Shown here piece after piece: positions 21,383-35,300 of a stretch of 64,000 nt of DNA. Source of the stretch: Amaranthus tricolor. Taxonomy: Eukaryota; Streptophyta; Magnoliopsida; Caryophyllales; Amaranthaceae. The DNA is taken from positions 22,643,106-22,707,105 of the forward strand of contig NC_080060.1 of NCBI RefSeq assembly GCF_026212465.1, in the 5' to 3' direction. Position 1 is the stretch's first letter. Every line of letters begins with the position of its first letter. Below the pieces are notes generated by a model that was not told the origin of the DNA, ran no database searches, and saw only the letters and a list, made by a program, of their open reading frames with translations. The position numbers and the translations under genes are program-made.

Positions 21383-22060
21383 ACTCTTAAAAACGCAACT
21401 TAACACGTAATTTTTAGCATATAACAAGGATTTTCAATTTTAACCACTTCAACACAATAATATATGCCAAATAGTGTTGTGTGCTAAGTTTCGTACAAAA
21501 CAAACCAAGTTTAAGCTACTTTATGTACGAAAGTGCCAAAAAAGCTTCAGAAACCATGAAATCGAAACATAGCACAGAATTTCTAGCATATGACTATGAT
21601 TTTAAATTATAACCTTTTCAACGCAATAATTTATACCAAATAGTGTAGTGTGCCACGTGTCGTGCAAAACAAACAAAGATTGGGCTACTTTACGCGCGAA
21701 AGTGCCAAAAACGCATAAAAACCTCATAAAATCGCAACTTAACACGTAATTTTTAGCATATAACAAGGATTTTCAATTTTAACCACTTCAACAAAATAAT
21801 ATATGCCAAATAGTGTTGTGTGCTAAGTTTCGTACAAAACAAACCAAGTTTGAGCTACTTTATGTACGAAAGTGCCAAAAAAGCTTCAGAAACCATGAAA
21901 TCGAAACATAGCACGGAATTTCTAGCATATGACTATGATTTTAAATTATAACCATTTCAACGCAATAATTTATACCAAATAGTGTAGTGGGCGAAGTGTC
22001 GTGCAAAACAAACAAAGATTGGGCTACTTTACGCGCGAAAGTGCCAAAAAGGCTTAAAAA
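21383..22060 (-). repeat. Tandem duplication of a two-monomer unit (about 339 bp)
   Basis: The phrase GTGTTGTGTGCTAAGTTTCG followed by TATGTACGAAAGTGCC and GCTTCAGAAACCATG occurs twice, 339 bp apart (21471 and 21810), with only a few differences by eye. Confidence 0.8.
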
Positions 22061-25000
22061 CCTCTTAAAATCGCAACTTAACACGTAATTTCTAGCATAT
22101 GACTATGATTTTCATTTCTTACCACTTCAATACAATAATATATACCAAATAGTGCTGTGTGCCAAGTTTCGTGCAAAACAAACCAAGTTTGGGCTACTTT
22201 ATGCGAGAAAGTGCGAAAAAAGCTTAAATACCCATAAAATTAAAACTTCGCAAGTAATTTCTAGCATATGACTATGTATCTCAATTATAACCAGTTCAAC
22301 AAAATAATATATACCAAATAGTGTTGTGTGCCAAGTGTCGTGCAAAACAAACAAAGTTTGAGCTACTTTATGCGCGAAAGTGCCAGAAACTTTTAAAAAT
22401 CGTTAAAATTGGAACTTAACACGTGTATTCTAGCATATGACTATGAATTTCAATTCTAACCACTTAAACACAATAATATATGCCAAATTTTGTTGTGTGC
22501 CATGTTTTGTGCAAAACTAACCAAGTTTGAGCTACTTTATGCGCGAAAGTGCCAAAAACGCTTAAAAACCCTTAAATTCGCAACTTAACACGTAATTTCT
22601 AACGTAATAGTATGATTTTCTATTCTAAACATTTCAACACAATAATATACCAAATAGTATTGTGTGCCAAGTTTCCTGCAAAACAAACCAAGTTTGATCT
22701 ACTTTATGCGCGAAAGTGCCAAAAAAGCATAAAAGCCCATAAAATCGCAATTTAGCACTTAATTTCTAGCATACGACTATGAATTTCGATTATCACCACT
22801 TTAACACAATAATATAAACTAAATAGCCTTGTGTGCCAAGTTTTGTGAAAAACAAACCAAGTTTACGCTACATTATGCGCAAAAGTGCCAAAAAAGCTTA
22901 AGAAACCATGAAATCGAAACATAGCACGAATTTTCTAGCATATGACTAAGATTTTAAATTATAACCATTTCAACACAATAATTTATACCAAATAGTGTAG
23001 TGGGCAGTGTTTCGTGCAAAACAAAAAAAGATTAGGCTACTTTACGCGAGAAAGTGCCAAAAACGCTTAAAAACCTCTTAAAATCGCAACTTAACACGTA
23101 ATTTCTAGCATATGACTATGATTTTAAATTCTTACCACTTCAACACAATAATATATACCAAATAGTGTTGTATGCCAAGTTTCGTGCAAAACAAACCAAG
23201 TTTGAGTTACTTTATGCGCGAAAGTGCCAAAAAAGCTTAAATACCTATAAAATTGAAATTTAGCAAGTAATTTCTAGCATATGACTATGATTCTCAATCA
23301 TAACCAGTTCAACACAATAATATATACCAAATAGTGTTGTGTGCTAAGTGTCATGCAAAACAAACAATGTTTGAGCTACTTTATGCGCAAAAGTGACAAA
23401 AAAGATTAAAAACCCTTAAAATAGCAACTTAGCACGTAATTACTAGCATATGACTATGATTTTAAATTCTAACCACTTCAACATAACAATATGTACCAAA
23501 TAGTATTGTGTGCCAAGTTTTGTGTAAAACAAACAAAGTTTGTACTACTTTACGAGCAAAGTGTCAAAAACGCTTAAAAACCCTTAAAATCGCAACTTTA
23601 CACGTAATTTTTAACATATAACTAGGATTATCAATTCTAACCACTTCAACAAAATAATATATTTCAAATAGTGTTGTGTGCCAAGTTTCGTACAAAACAA
23701 ACTAAGTTTTAGATACTTTATGCGCGAAAATGGCAAAAAGTTTTAAAAACCCTTAAAATCGCAACTTAACACGTATATTCTAGCATATGACTATGAATTT
23801 CATTCTAACCACTTCAACACTATAATATATACAAAATTTTGTTGTGTGCCATTTTCGTGCAAAACAAACCAAGTTTGAGCTACTTTATGCGCGAAAGTGC
23901 CAAAAACGCTTAAAAACCCTTAAATTCGCAACTTAACACGTAATTTCTAGCATATGACTATGATTTTCAATTCTAAACACTTCAACACAATAATATACCA
24001 AATAGTATTGTGTGCCAAATTTCGTGCAAAACAAACCAAGTTTCAGCTACTTTATGCGCGAAAGTGCCAAAAAAGCATAAAAACCCATAAAATCGCAACT
24101 TAGCATGTGATTTCTAGTATATGACTATGATTTTCATTTATAACGACTTCAACACATTGATATATACAATATAGTGTTGTGTGCCAAGTTTCGTGCAAAA
24201 AAAAACCAAGTTTCAGCTACTTTATGCACGAAAGTTCCCAAAATGCTTAAAAACCCTTAAAATCGCAACTTAACACGTAACTTTTAGCATATAACTAGGA
24301 TTTTCAATTCAAACCACTTCAACATAATAATATATGCCAAATAGCGTTGTGTTACATGTTTCGTGCAAAATAAACCAAGATTGAGCTACTTTATGCGCGA
24401 AAGTGCCAAAAACATTTAAAAACCGTTAAAATCGCAAATTCACTCGTATATTCTAGTATATGACTATGAATTTCAATTCTAACCACTTCAACACAATAAT
24501 ATATGCCAAATTTTGTTGTGTGCCATGTTTCGTGCAAAACAAACCAAGTTTGATCTACTTTATGCGCAAAAGTGCCAAAAACTCTTAAAAACCCTTAAAT
24601 TCGCAACTTAACACGTAATTTCTAGCATATGACTATGATTTTATATTCTAATCACTTCAACACAATAATATACTAAATAGTATTGTGTGCCTAGTTTCGT
24701 GCAAAACAAACCAAGTTTGAGCTACTTTATGCGCGAAAGTGCCAAAAAAGCATAAAAACCCATAAAATCGTAACTTAGCACGTAATTTCTAATATATGAC
24801 TATGATTTTCATTTATAACCACTTCAACACAATAATATATACCACATAGTGTTGTGTGCCAAGTTTCGTGCTAAAAAAACCAACTTTGAGCTACTTTACG
24901 CGCGAAAGTGACAAAAAAGCTTAAAACCCTTAAAATCACAACTTAGCACTTAATTTCTAGCATATGACTATGATTTTAAATTATAACCATTTCAACTCAA

Positions 25001-28000
25001 AAATATATTCCGAATAGTGTTGTGTGTCAAGTTTCGTGCAAAACAAACCAAGTTTCAGCTTCTTTACGAGCGAAAGTGCCAAAAAATCTTAAAAACCCAT
25101 AAAATGAAAACTTAGCACGTAATTTCAAGCATATGACTGTGATTTGAAATTCTAACCACTTCAACACAATAATATATACCAAATAGTGTTATGTGCCAAG
25201 TTTCGTTTAAAAACAAACCATGTTTGAGCTTCTTTACGAGCGAAGTGCCAAAAAATCTTAAAAACCCATAAAATCGCAATTTAGCACTTAATTTCTAGCA
25301 TATGACTATGAATTTACATTCTCACCACTTTAACACAATAATATAATGTAAATAGTGTTGTGTGCCAAGTTTCGTGAAAAACAAACCATGTTTAAGCTAC
25401 TTTATACGCGAAAGTGCCAAAAAAGCATAAGAAACCATGAAATCGAAACATAGCACGGAATTTCTAGCATATGACTATGATTTTAAATTATAATCATTTC
25501 AACAAAACAATTTATACAAAATAGTGTAGTGTGCCAAGTGTCGTCCAAATCGAACAAAGATTGGGCTACTTTACGCGCGAATGTGCCAAAAACGCTTAAA
25601 AACCTCTTAAAATTGCAACTTAACACGTAATTTCTAGCATATGACTATGATTTTAAGTTCTTACCACTTCAACACAATAATATATACCAAATAGTGCTGT
25701 CTGCCATGTTTCGTGCAAAACAAACCAAGTTTGAGCTACTTTATGCGCGAAAGTGCCAAGAAAGCTTAAATACCCATAAAATTGAAACTTAGCAAGTAAT
25801 TTCTGGCATATGACTATGATTCTCAATTATAACCAGTTCAACAAAATAATATATACCAAATAGTGTTGTGTGCAGAGTGTCGTGCAAATCAAACAAAGTT
25901 TGAGCAACTTTATGCGCGAAATTGACCAAAAAGATTAAAAACCCTTAAAATCGCAACTTAGCACGTAATTACTAGCATATGACTGTGATTTTAAATTCTA
26001 ACCACTTCAACACAACAATATATACCAAATAGTATTGTGTGCCAACTTTCGTGTAAAACAAACCAAGTTTGAGCTACTTTACGAGCGAAAGTTCCCAAAA
26101 CGCTTAAAAACCTTTAAAATCGCAACTTAACACGTAACTTTTAGCATATAACTAGGATTTTCAATTCAAACCACTTCAACACAATAATATATGCCAAATA
26201 GTGTTGTGTGACAAGTTTCGTGCAAAATAAACCAAGATTGAGCTACTTTATGCGCGAAAGTGCCCAAAACATTTAAAAACCGTTAAAATCGCAAATTCAC
26301 TCGTATATTCTAGTATATGACAATGAATTTCAATTCTAACCACTTCAACAAAATAATATATGCCAAATTTTGTTGTGTGCCATGTTTCGTGCAAAACAAA
26401 CCAAGTTTGAGCTACTTTATGCGCGAAAGTACCAAAAACTCTTAAAAACCCTTAAATTCGCAACTTAACACGTAATTTCTAGCATATGACTATGATTTTG
26501 ACTTCTAACCAATTCAACACAATAATATACCAAATAGTGTAGTGTGCCAAGTGTTGTGCAAAACGAACAAAGATTAGGCTACTTTATGCGCGAAAGTGCC
26601 AAAAACGCTTAAAAACCTCTTAAAATTGCAACTTAACACGTAATTTCTAGCATATGACTATGATTTTAAATTCTTACCACTTCAACACAATAATATATAC
26701 CAAATAGTGCTGTGTGCCATGTTTCGTGCAAAACAAACCAAGTTTGAGCTACTTTATGCGCGAAAGTGCCAAAAAAGCTTAAATACCCATAAAATTGAAA
26801 ATTAGCAAGTAATTTCTAGCATATGACTATGATTCTCATAACCAGTTCAACAAAATAATATATACCAAATAGTGTTGTGTGCCAAGTGTCGTGCAAAAAC
26901 ACAAAGTTTGAGCTACTTTATGCGCGAAAGTGCCAAAAACTTTTAAAAAACCGTTAATATCGCAACTTAACACGTGTATTCTTGCATATGACTATGAATT
27001 TCAATTCTAACCACTTCAACACAATAATATATCCAAATTTTTTCTGCCATGTTTCGTGCAAAACAAACCAAGTTTGAGCTACTTTATGCGCGAAAGTGCC
27101 AAAAACGCTTAAAAACCCTTAAATTCGCGACTTAACACGTAATTGCTAGCATATGACTATGATTTTCAATTCTAACCAATTCAACACAATAATATACCAA
27201 ATAGTATTGTGTGCCATGTTTCGTGCAAAACAAACCAAGTTTAAGCTACTTTTTGCGCGAAAGTGCCAAAAAAGCATAAAAACCCATAAAATCGCAACTT
27301 AGCACGTAATTTCTAGTATATGACTATGATTTTCATTTATATCCACTTCAACACAATAATATATACCACATAGTGTTGTATGCCAAGTTTCGTGCAAAAA
27401 AAAACCAACTTTGAGCTACTTTTCGCGCGAAAGTGACAAAAATGCTTAAAACCCCTTTAAATCGCAACTTAGCACTTCATTTCTAGCATATGACTATGAT
27501 TATAAATTATAACCATTTCAACTCAATAATATATTCCAAATAGTGTTGTGTGTCATGTTCCATGCAAAACAAACGAAGTTTGAGCTTCTTTACGAGTGAA
27601 AGTGCCAAAAAATCTTAAAAACCCATAAAATGAAAACTTAACACGTAATTTCAAGCATATGACTGTGATTTTAAATTCTAACCACTTCAACACAGTAATA
27701 TATACCAAATAGTGTTGTGTGCCAAGTTTTGTGTAAAAGAAACGATGTTTGAGCTTCTTTACGAGCGAAAGTGCCAAAAAATCTTAAAAACCCATAAAAT
27801 CGCAATTTAGCACTTAATTTCTAGCATATGACTATGTATTTTAATTCTCACCACTTTAACACAATAATATAATGTGATTAGTATTGTGTGCCAAGTTTCG
27901 TGAAAAACAAACCAAGTTTAAGCTACTTTTTCCGCAAAAGTACCAAAAAAGCTTAAGAAACCATGAAATCAAAACATAGCACGAAATTTCTAGCATATGA

Positions 28001-28990
28001 CTATGATTTTAAATTATAACCATTTCAACTCAATAATTTATACCAAATAGTGTAGTGTGCCAAGTGTCGTGCACAACAAACAAAGATTGGGCTACTTTAC
28101 GAGCGAAAGTGCCAAAAACGCTTAAAAACCTCTGAAAATCGCAACTTAACATGTAATCTCTAGAATATGACTATGATTTTAAATTCTTACCACTTCAACA
28201 CAATAATATATACCAAATAGTGTTGTGTGCCAAGTTTCGTGCAAAACAAACCAAGTTTGAGTTACTTTATGCGCGAAAGTACCAAAAAAGCTTAAATACC
28301 CATAAAATTGAAACTTAGCTAGTAATTTCTAGCATATGACTATGATTCTCAATTATAACCAGTTCAAAAATATTAATAAATACCAAATCGTGTTGTGTGC
28401 CAAGTGTCGTGCAAAACAAACAAAGTTTGAGCTACTTTATGCGCTAAAGTGCCAAAAACTTTTAAAAACCGTTAAAATCACAACTTAACACGTATATTCT
28501 AGCATATGACTATGAATTTTAATTCTAACCACTTCAACACAATAATATATCCGAAATTTTGTTGTGTGCCATGTTTCGTGCAAAACAAACCAAGTTTGAG
28601 CTACTTTATGCGCGAAAGTGCCAAAAACGCTTAAAAACCCTTAAATTCGCAACTTAACACGTAATTTGTAGCATATGACTATGATTTTCAATTCTAACCC
28701 CTTCAACACAATAATATACCAAATAGTATTGTGTGCCAAGTTTCGTGCAAAACAAACCAAGTTTGAGGTACTTTATGCGCGAAAGTGCCAAAAAAGCATA
28801 AAAACCCATAAAATCGCAACTTAGCACGTAATTTCTAGTGTATGACTATGATTTTCATTTATAACCACTTCAACACTATAATATATACCACATAGTGTTG
28901 TGTGCCAAGTTTCCTGCAAAAATAAAAAACCAACATTGAGCTACTTTACGCGCGAAAATGACAAAAAAGCTTAAAAACCCTTAAAATCGC
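22061..28990 (-). repeat. Array block 2: mixed monomers with long-period partial repeats
   Basis: Diagnostic monomers recur at long multiples. AACTAGGATTTTCAATTCAA lies at 24293 and 26150 (1,857 bp, 11 monomers). A set including GACAAAAAGATTAAAAACCC-like units recurs about 2.5 kb apart near 23.4 and 25.9 kb. The repeats are clearly diverged, unlike the block downstream. Confidence 0.7.
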
Positions 28991-31661
28991 AACTTAACAC
29001 TTAATTTCTAGCATATGACTATGATTTTAAATTATAACCATTTCAATTCAATAATATATTACAAATAGTGTTGTGTGTCAAGTTTCGTGCGAAACAAACC
29101 AAGATTGAGCTTCTTTACGAGGGAAAGTGCCAAAAAATCTTAAAAACCCATAAAATCAAAACTTAGCACGTAATTTCAAGCATATGACTGTGATTTTAAA
29201 TTCTAACCACTTCAACAGAATAATATATACCAAATAGTGTTGTGTCCCAAGTTTCGTGTAAAACAAACCATTGTTGAGCTTCTTTACGAGCTAAAGTGCC
29301 AAAAAATCTTAAAAACCCATAAAATCGCAATTTAGCACTTAATTTTTAGCATATGACTACGTATTTTAATTCTCACAACTTTAACACAATAATATAATGT
29401 GATTAGTATTGTGTGTCAAGTTTCGTGAAAAACAAACCAAGTTTAAGCTACTTTGTCCGCGAAAGTGCCAAAAAAGCTTAAGAAACCATGAAATCAAAAC
29501 ATAGCAAGGAGTTTGTAGCATATGACTATGATTTTAAATTATAATCATTTCAACACAATAATTTATACCAAATAGTGTAGTGTGCCAAGTGTCGTGCAAA
29601 ACAAACAAATATTGGGCTACTTTACGAACGAAAGTGCCAAAAACACTTAAAAACCTCTTAAAATCGCAACTTAACATGTAATCTCTAGAATATGACTATA
29701 ATTTTAAATTCTTACCACTTCAACACAATAATATATACCAAATAGTGTTGTGTGCCAAGTTTCGTGCAAAACAAACCAAGTTTGAGCTACTTTATGCGCG
29801 AAAGTGCCAAAAAAGCTTAAATACCCATAAAATTTAAACTTGGCTAGTAATTTCTAGCATATGACTATGATTCTCAATTATAACCAGTTCAACACAATAA
29901 TATATACCAAATAGTGTTGTGTGCCAAATGTCGTGCAAAACAAACAAAGTTTGAGCTACTTTATGCACGAATGTGCCAAAAACTTTAAAAACCGTTAAAA
30001 TCGCAAATTAACACGTATATTCTAGCATATGACTATGAATTTCAATTCTAACCAGTTCAACACAATAATATATGCCAAATTATTTTGTCTGCCATGTTTC
30101 TAGCAAAACAAACCAAGTTTGAGCTACTTTATGCGCGAAAGTGCCAAAAACGCTTAAAAACCCTTAAATTCGCAACTTAACACGTAATTGCTCGCATATG
30201 ACTATGATTTTCAATTCTAACCAATTCAACACAATAATATACCAAATAGTATTGTGTGCCATGTTTCGTGCAAAACAAACCAAGTTTAAGCTACTTTATG
30301 CGCGAAAGTGCCAAAAAAGCATGAAAACCCATAAAATCGCAACTTAGCACGTAATTTCTAGTATATGACTATGATTTTCATTTATATCCACTTCAACACA
30401 ATAATATATACCACATAGTGTTGTATGCCAAGTTTCGTGCAAAAAAAAACCAACTTTGAGCTACTTTTCGCGCGAAAGTGACAAAAATGCTTAAAACCCT
30501 TTAAATCGCAACTTAACACTTAATTTCTAGCATATGACTATGATTTTAAATTATAACCATTTCAATTCAATAATATATTACAAATAGTGTTGTGTGTCAA
30601 GTTTCGTGCGAAACAAACCAAGATTGAGCTTCTTTATGATGGAAAGTGCCAAAAAATCTTAAAAACCCATAAAATCAAAACTTAGCACGTAATTTTAAGC
30701 ATATGACTGTGATTTTAAATTCTAACCACTTCAACACAATAATATATACCAAATAGTGTTGTGTCCCAAGTTTCGTGTAAAACAAACCATGTTTGAGCTT
30801 CTTTACGAGCTAAAGTGCCAAAAAATCTTAAAAACCCATAAAATCGCAATTTAGCACTTAATTTTTAGCATATGACTACGTATTTTAATTCTCACAACTT
30901 TAACACAATAATATAATGTGATTAGTATTGTGTGTCAAGTTTCGTGAAAAACAAACCAAGTTTAAGCTACTTTGTCCGCGAAAGTGCCAAAAAAGCTTAA
31001 GAAACCATGAAATCAAAACATAGCAAGGAGTTTGTAGCATATGACTATGATTTTAAATTATAATCATTTCAACACAATAATTTATACCAAATAGTGTAGT
31101 GTGCCAAGTGTCGTGCAAAACAAACAAATATTGGGCTACTTTACGAACGAAAGTGCCAAAAACACTTAAAAACCTCTTAAAATCGCAACTTAACATGTAA
31201 TCTCTAGAATATGACTATAATTTTAAATTCTTACCACTTCAACACAATAATATATACCAAATAGTGTTGTGTGCCAAGTTTCGTGCAAAACAAACCAAGT
31301 TTGAGCTACTTTATGCGCGAAAGTGCCAAAAAAGCTTAAATACCCATAAAATTTAAACTTGGCTAGTAATTTCTAGCATATGACTATGATTCTCAATTAT
31401 AACCAGTTCAACACAATAATATATACCAAATAGTGTTGTGTGCCAAATGTCGTGCAAAACAAACAAAGTTTGAGCTACTTTATGCACGAAAGTGCCAAAA
31501 ACTTTAAAAACCGTTAAAATCGCAAATTAACACGTATATTCTAGCATATGACTATGAATTTCAATTCTAACCACTTCAACACAATAATATATGCCAAATT
31601 ATTTTGTCCGCCATGTTTCTTGCAAAACAAACCAAGTTTGAGCTACTTTATGCGCGAAAGT
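28991..31661 (-). repeat. Higher-order repeat, about 1,519 bp (9 monomers), 1.75 copies
   Basis: AACTTAACACTTAATTTC at 28991 and 30510, and TAACCAGTTCAACAC at 29881 and 31400, are both 1,519 bp apart, and the sequence between is almost identical. The second copy leaves register near 31661. Confidence 0.85.
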
Positions 31662-32350
31662 GCCAAAAAAGCTTAAATACCCATAAAATTTAAACTTGGC
31701 TAGTAATTTCTAGCATATGACTATGATTCTCAATTATAACCAGTTCAACACAATATTATATACCAAATCGTGTTGTGTGCTAAGTGTCGTGCAAAACAAA
31801 CAAAGTTTGAGCTCTTTTATGCGCGAAAGTGCAAAAAACTTTTAAAAACCGTTAAAATCGCAACTTAACACGTATATTCTAGCATATGACTATGAATTTC
31901 AATTCTAACCACTTCAACACAATAATATATGCCAAATTTTTGTGTGTGCCATGTTTCGCTAAAAACAAACCAAGTTTGAGCTACTTTATGCGCGAAAGTG
32001 CCAAAAAATCTTAAAAACCTATAAAATCGCAATTTAGCACTTAATTTCTAGCATATGACTATTAATTTCAATTCTCACCACTTCAACACAATAATATAAT
32101 GTAAATAGTGTTGTGTGCCAAGTTTCGTGAAAAACAAAACAAGTTTAAGCTACTTTATGCGCGAAAGTGCAAAAAAAGCATAAGAAACCATGAAATCGAA
32201 ACATAGCACGGAATTTCTAGCATATGACAATGATTTTAAATTATAACCATTTCAACACAATAATTTATACCAAATAGTGTAGTCTGCCAAGTGTCGTGAA
32301 AAACAAACAAAGATTCGGCTACTTTACGCGCGAAAGTGCCAAAAACGCTT
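31662..32350 (-). repeat. Four linking monomers between two higher-order blocks
   Basis: Ordinary monomers of the central type, including one with the shortened AATATAATGTAAATAG segment near 32093. Nothing other than satellite is present. Confidence 0.7.
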
Positions 32351-35300
32351 AAAAACCTCTTAAAATCGCAACTTAACACGTAATTTCTAGAATATGACTA
32401 TGATTTTAAATTCTTACCACTTCAACACAATAATATGTACCAAATACTGTTGTGTGCCAAGTTTCGTGCAAAACAAACCAAGTTTGAGCTACTTTATGCG
32501 TGAAAGTGCCAAAAAAGCTTAAATATCCATAAAATTGAAACTTAGCAAGTAATTTCTAGCATATGACTACGATTCTCAATTATAACCAGTTCAACACAAT
32601 AATATATACCAAATAGTGTTGTGTGCCAAATGTCGTGCAAAACAAACAAAGTTTGAGCTACTTTATGCACGAAAGTGCCAAAAACTTTAAAAACCGTTAA
32701 AATCGCAAATTAACACGTATATTCTAGCATATGACTGTGAATTTCAATTCTAACCACTTCAACACAATAATATATGCCAAATTATTTTGTCTGCCATGTT
32801 TCTTGCAAAACAAACCAAGTTTGAGCTACTTTATGCGCGAAAGTGCCAAAAACGCTTAAAAACACTTAAATTCGCAACTTAACACGTAATTGCTAGCATA
32901 TGACTATGATTTTCAATTCTAACCAATTCAACACAATAATATACCAAATAGTATTGTGTGCCATGGTTCGTGCAAAACAAACCAAGTTTAAGCTACTTTA
33001 TGCGCGAAAGTGCCAAAAAAGCATAAAAACCCATAAAATCGCAACTTAGCACGTAATTTCTAGTATATGACTATGATTTTCATTTATATCCACTTCAACA
33101 CAATAATATATACCACATAGTGTTGTATGCCAAGTTTCGTGCAAAAAAAAACCAACTTTGAGCTACTTTTCGCGCGAAAGTGACAAAAATGCTTAAAACC
33201 CTTTAAATCGCAACTTAGCACTTAATTTCTAGCATATGACTATGATTATAAATTATAACCATTTCAACTCAATAATATATTCCAAATAGTGTTGTGTGTC
33301 ATGTTCCATGCAAAACAAACGAAGTTTGAGCTTCTTTACGAGTGAAAGTGCCAAAAAATCTTAAAAACCCATAAAATGAAAACTTAACACGTAATTTCAA
33401 GCATATGATTGTGATTTTAAATTCTAACCACTTCAACACAATAATATATACCAAATAGTGTTGTGTGCCAAGTTTCGTGTAAAACAAACGATGTTTGAGC
33501 TTCTTTACGAGCGAAAGTGTCAAAAAATCTTAAAAACCCATAAAATCGCAATTTAGCACTTAATTTCTAGCATATGACTATGTATTTTAAATCTCACCAC
33601 TTTAACACAATAATATAATGTGATTAGTATTGTGTGCCAAGTTTCGTGAAAAACAAACAAAGTTTAAGCTACTTTTTCCGCAAAAGTGCCAAAAAAGCTT
33701 AAGAAACCATGAAATCAAAACATAGCACGAAATTTCTAGCATATGACTATGATTTTAAATTATAACCATTTCAACTCAATAATTTATACCAAATAGTGTA
33801 GTGTGCCAAGTGTCGTGCAAAACAAACAAAGATTGGGCTACTTTACGAGCGAAAGTGCCAAAAACGCTTAAAAACCTCTGAAAATCGCAACTTAACATGT
33901 AATCTCTAGAATATGACTATGATTTTAAATTCTTACCACTTTAACACAATAATATATACCAAATAGTGTTGTGTGCCAAGTTTCGTGCAAAACAAACCAA
34001 GTTTGAGCTACTTTATGCGCGAAAGTGCCAAAAAAGCTTAAATACCCATAAAATTGAAACTTAGCTAGTAATTTCTAGCATATGACTATGATTCTCAATT
34101 ATAACCAGTTCAACAAAATAATAAATACCAAATCGTGTTGTGTGCCAAGTGTCGTGCAAAACAAACAAAGTTTGAGCTACTTTATGCGCTAAAGTGCCAA
34201 AAACATTTAAAAACCTCTTAAAATCGCAACTTAACACGTAATTTCTAGAATATGACTATGATTTTAAATTCTTACCACTTCAACACAATAATATGTACCA
34301 AATACTGTTGTGTGCCAAGTTTCGTGCAAAACAAACCAAGTTTGAGCTACTTTATGCGTGAAAGTGCCAAAAAAGCTTAAATATCCATAAATTGAAACAT
34401 AGCAAGTAATTTCTAGCATATGACTACGATTCTCAATTATAACCAGTTCAACACAATAATATATACCAAATAGTGTTGTGTGCCAAATGTCGTGCAAAAC
34501 AAACAAAGTTTGAGCTACTTTATGCACGAAAGTGCCAAAAACTTTAAAAACCGTTAAAATCGCAAATTAACACGTATATTCTAGCATATGACTATGAATT
34601 TCAATTCTAACCACTTCAACACAATAATATATGCCAAATTATTTTGTCTGCCATGTTTCTTGCAAAACAAACCAAGTTTGAGCTACTTTATGCGCGAAAG
34701 TGCCAAAAACGCTTAAAAACACTTAAATTCGCAACTTAACACGTAATTGCTAGCATATGACTATGATTTTCAATTCTAACCAATTCAACACAATAATATA
34801 CCAAATAGTATTGTGTGCCATGGTTCGTGCAAAACAAACCAAGTTTAAGCTACTTTATGCGCGAAAGTGCCAAAAAAGCATAAAAACCCATAAAATCGCA
34901 ACTTAGCACGTAATTTCTAGTATATGACTATGATTTTCATTTATATCCACTTCAACACAATAATATATACCACATAGTGTTGTATGCCAAGTTTCGTGCA
35001 AAAAAAAACCAACTTTGAGCTACTTTTCGCGCGAAAGTGACAAAAATGCTTAAAACCCTTTAAATCGCAACTTAGCACTTAATTTCTAGCATATGACTAT
35101 GATTATAAATTATAACCATTTCAACTCAATAATATATTCCAAATAGTGTTGTGTGTCATGTTCCATGCAAAACAAACGAAGTTTGAGCTTCTTTACGAGT
35201 GAAAGTGCCAAAAAATCTTAAAAACCCATAAAATGAAAACTTAACACGTAATTTCAAGCATATGATTGTGATTTTAAATTCTAACCACTTCAACACAATA

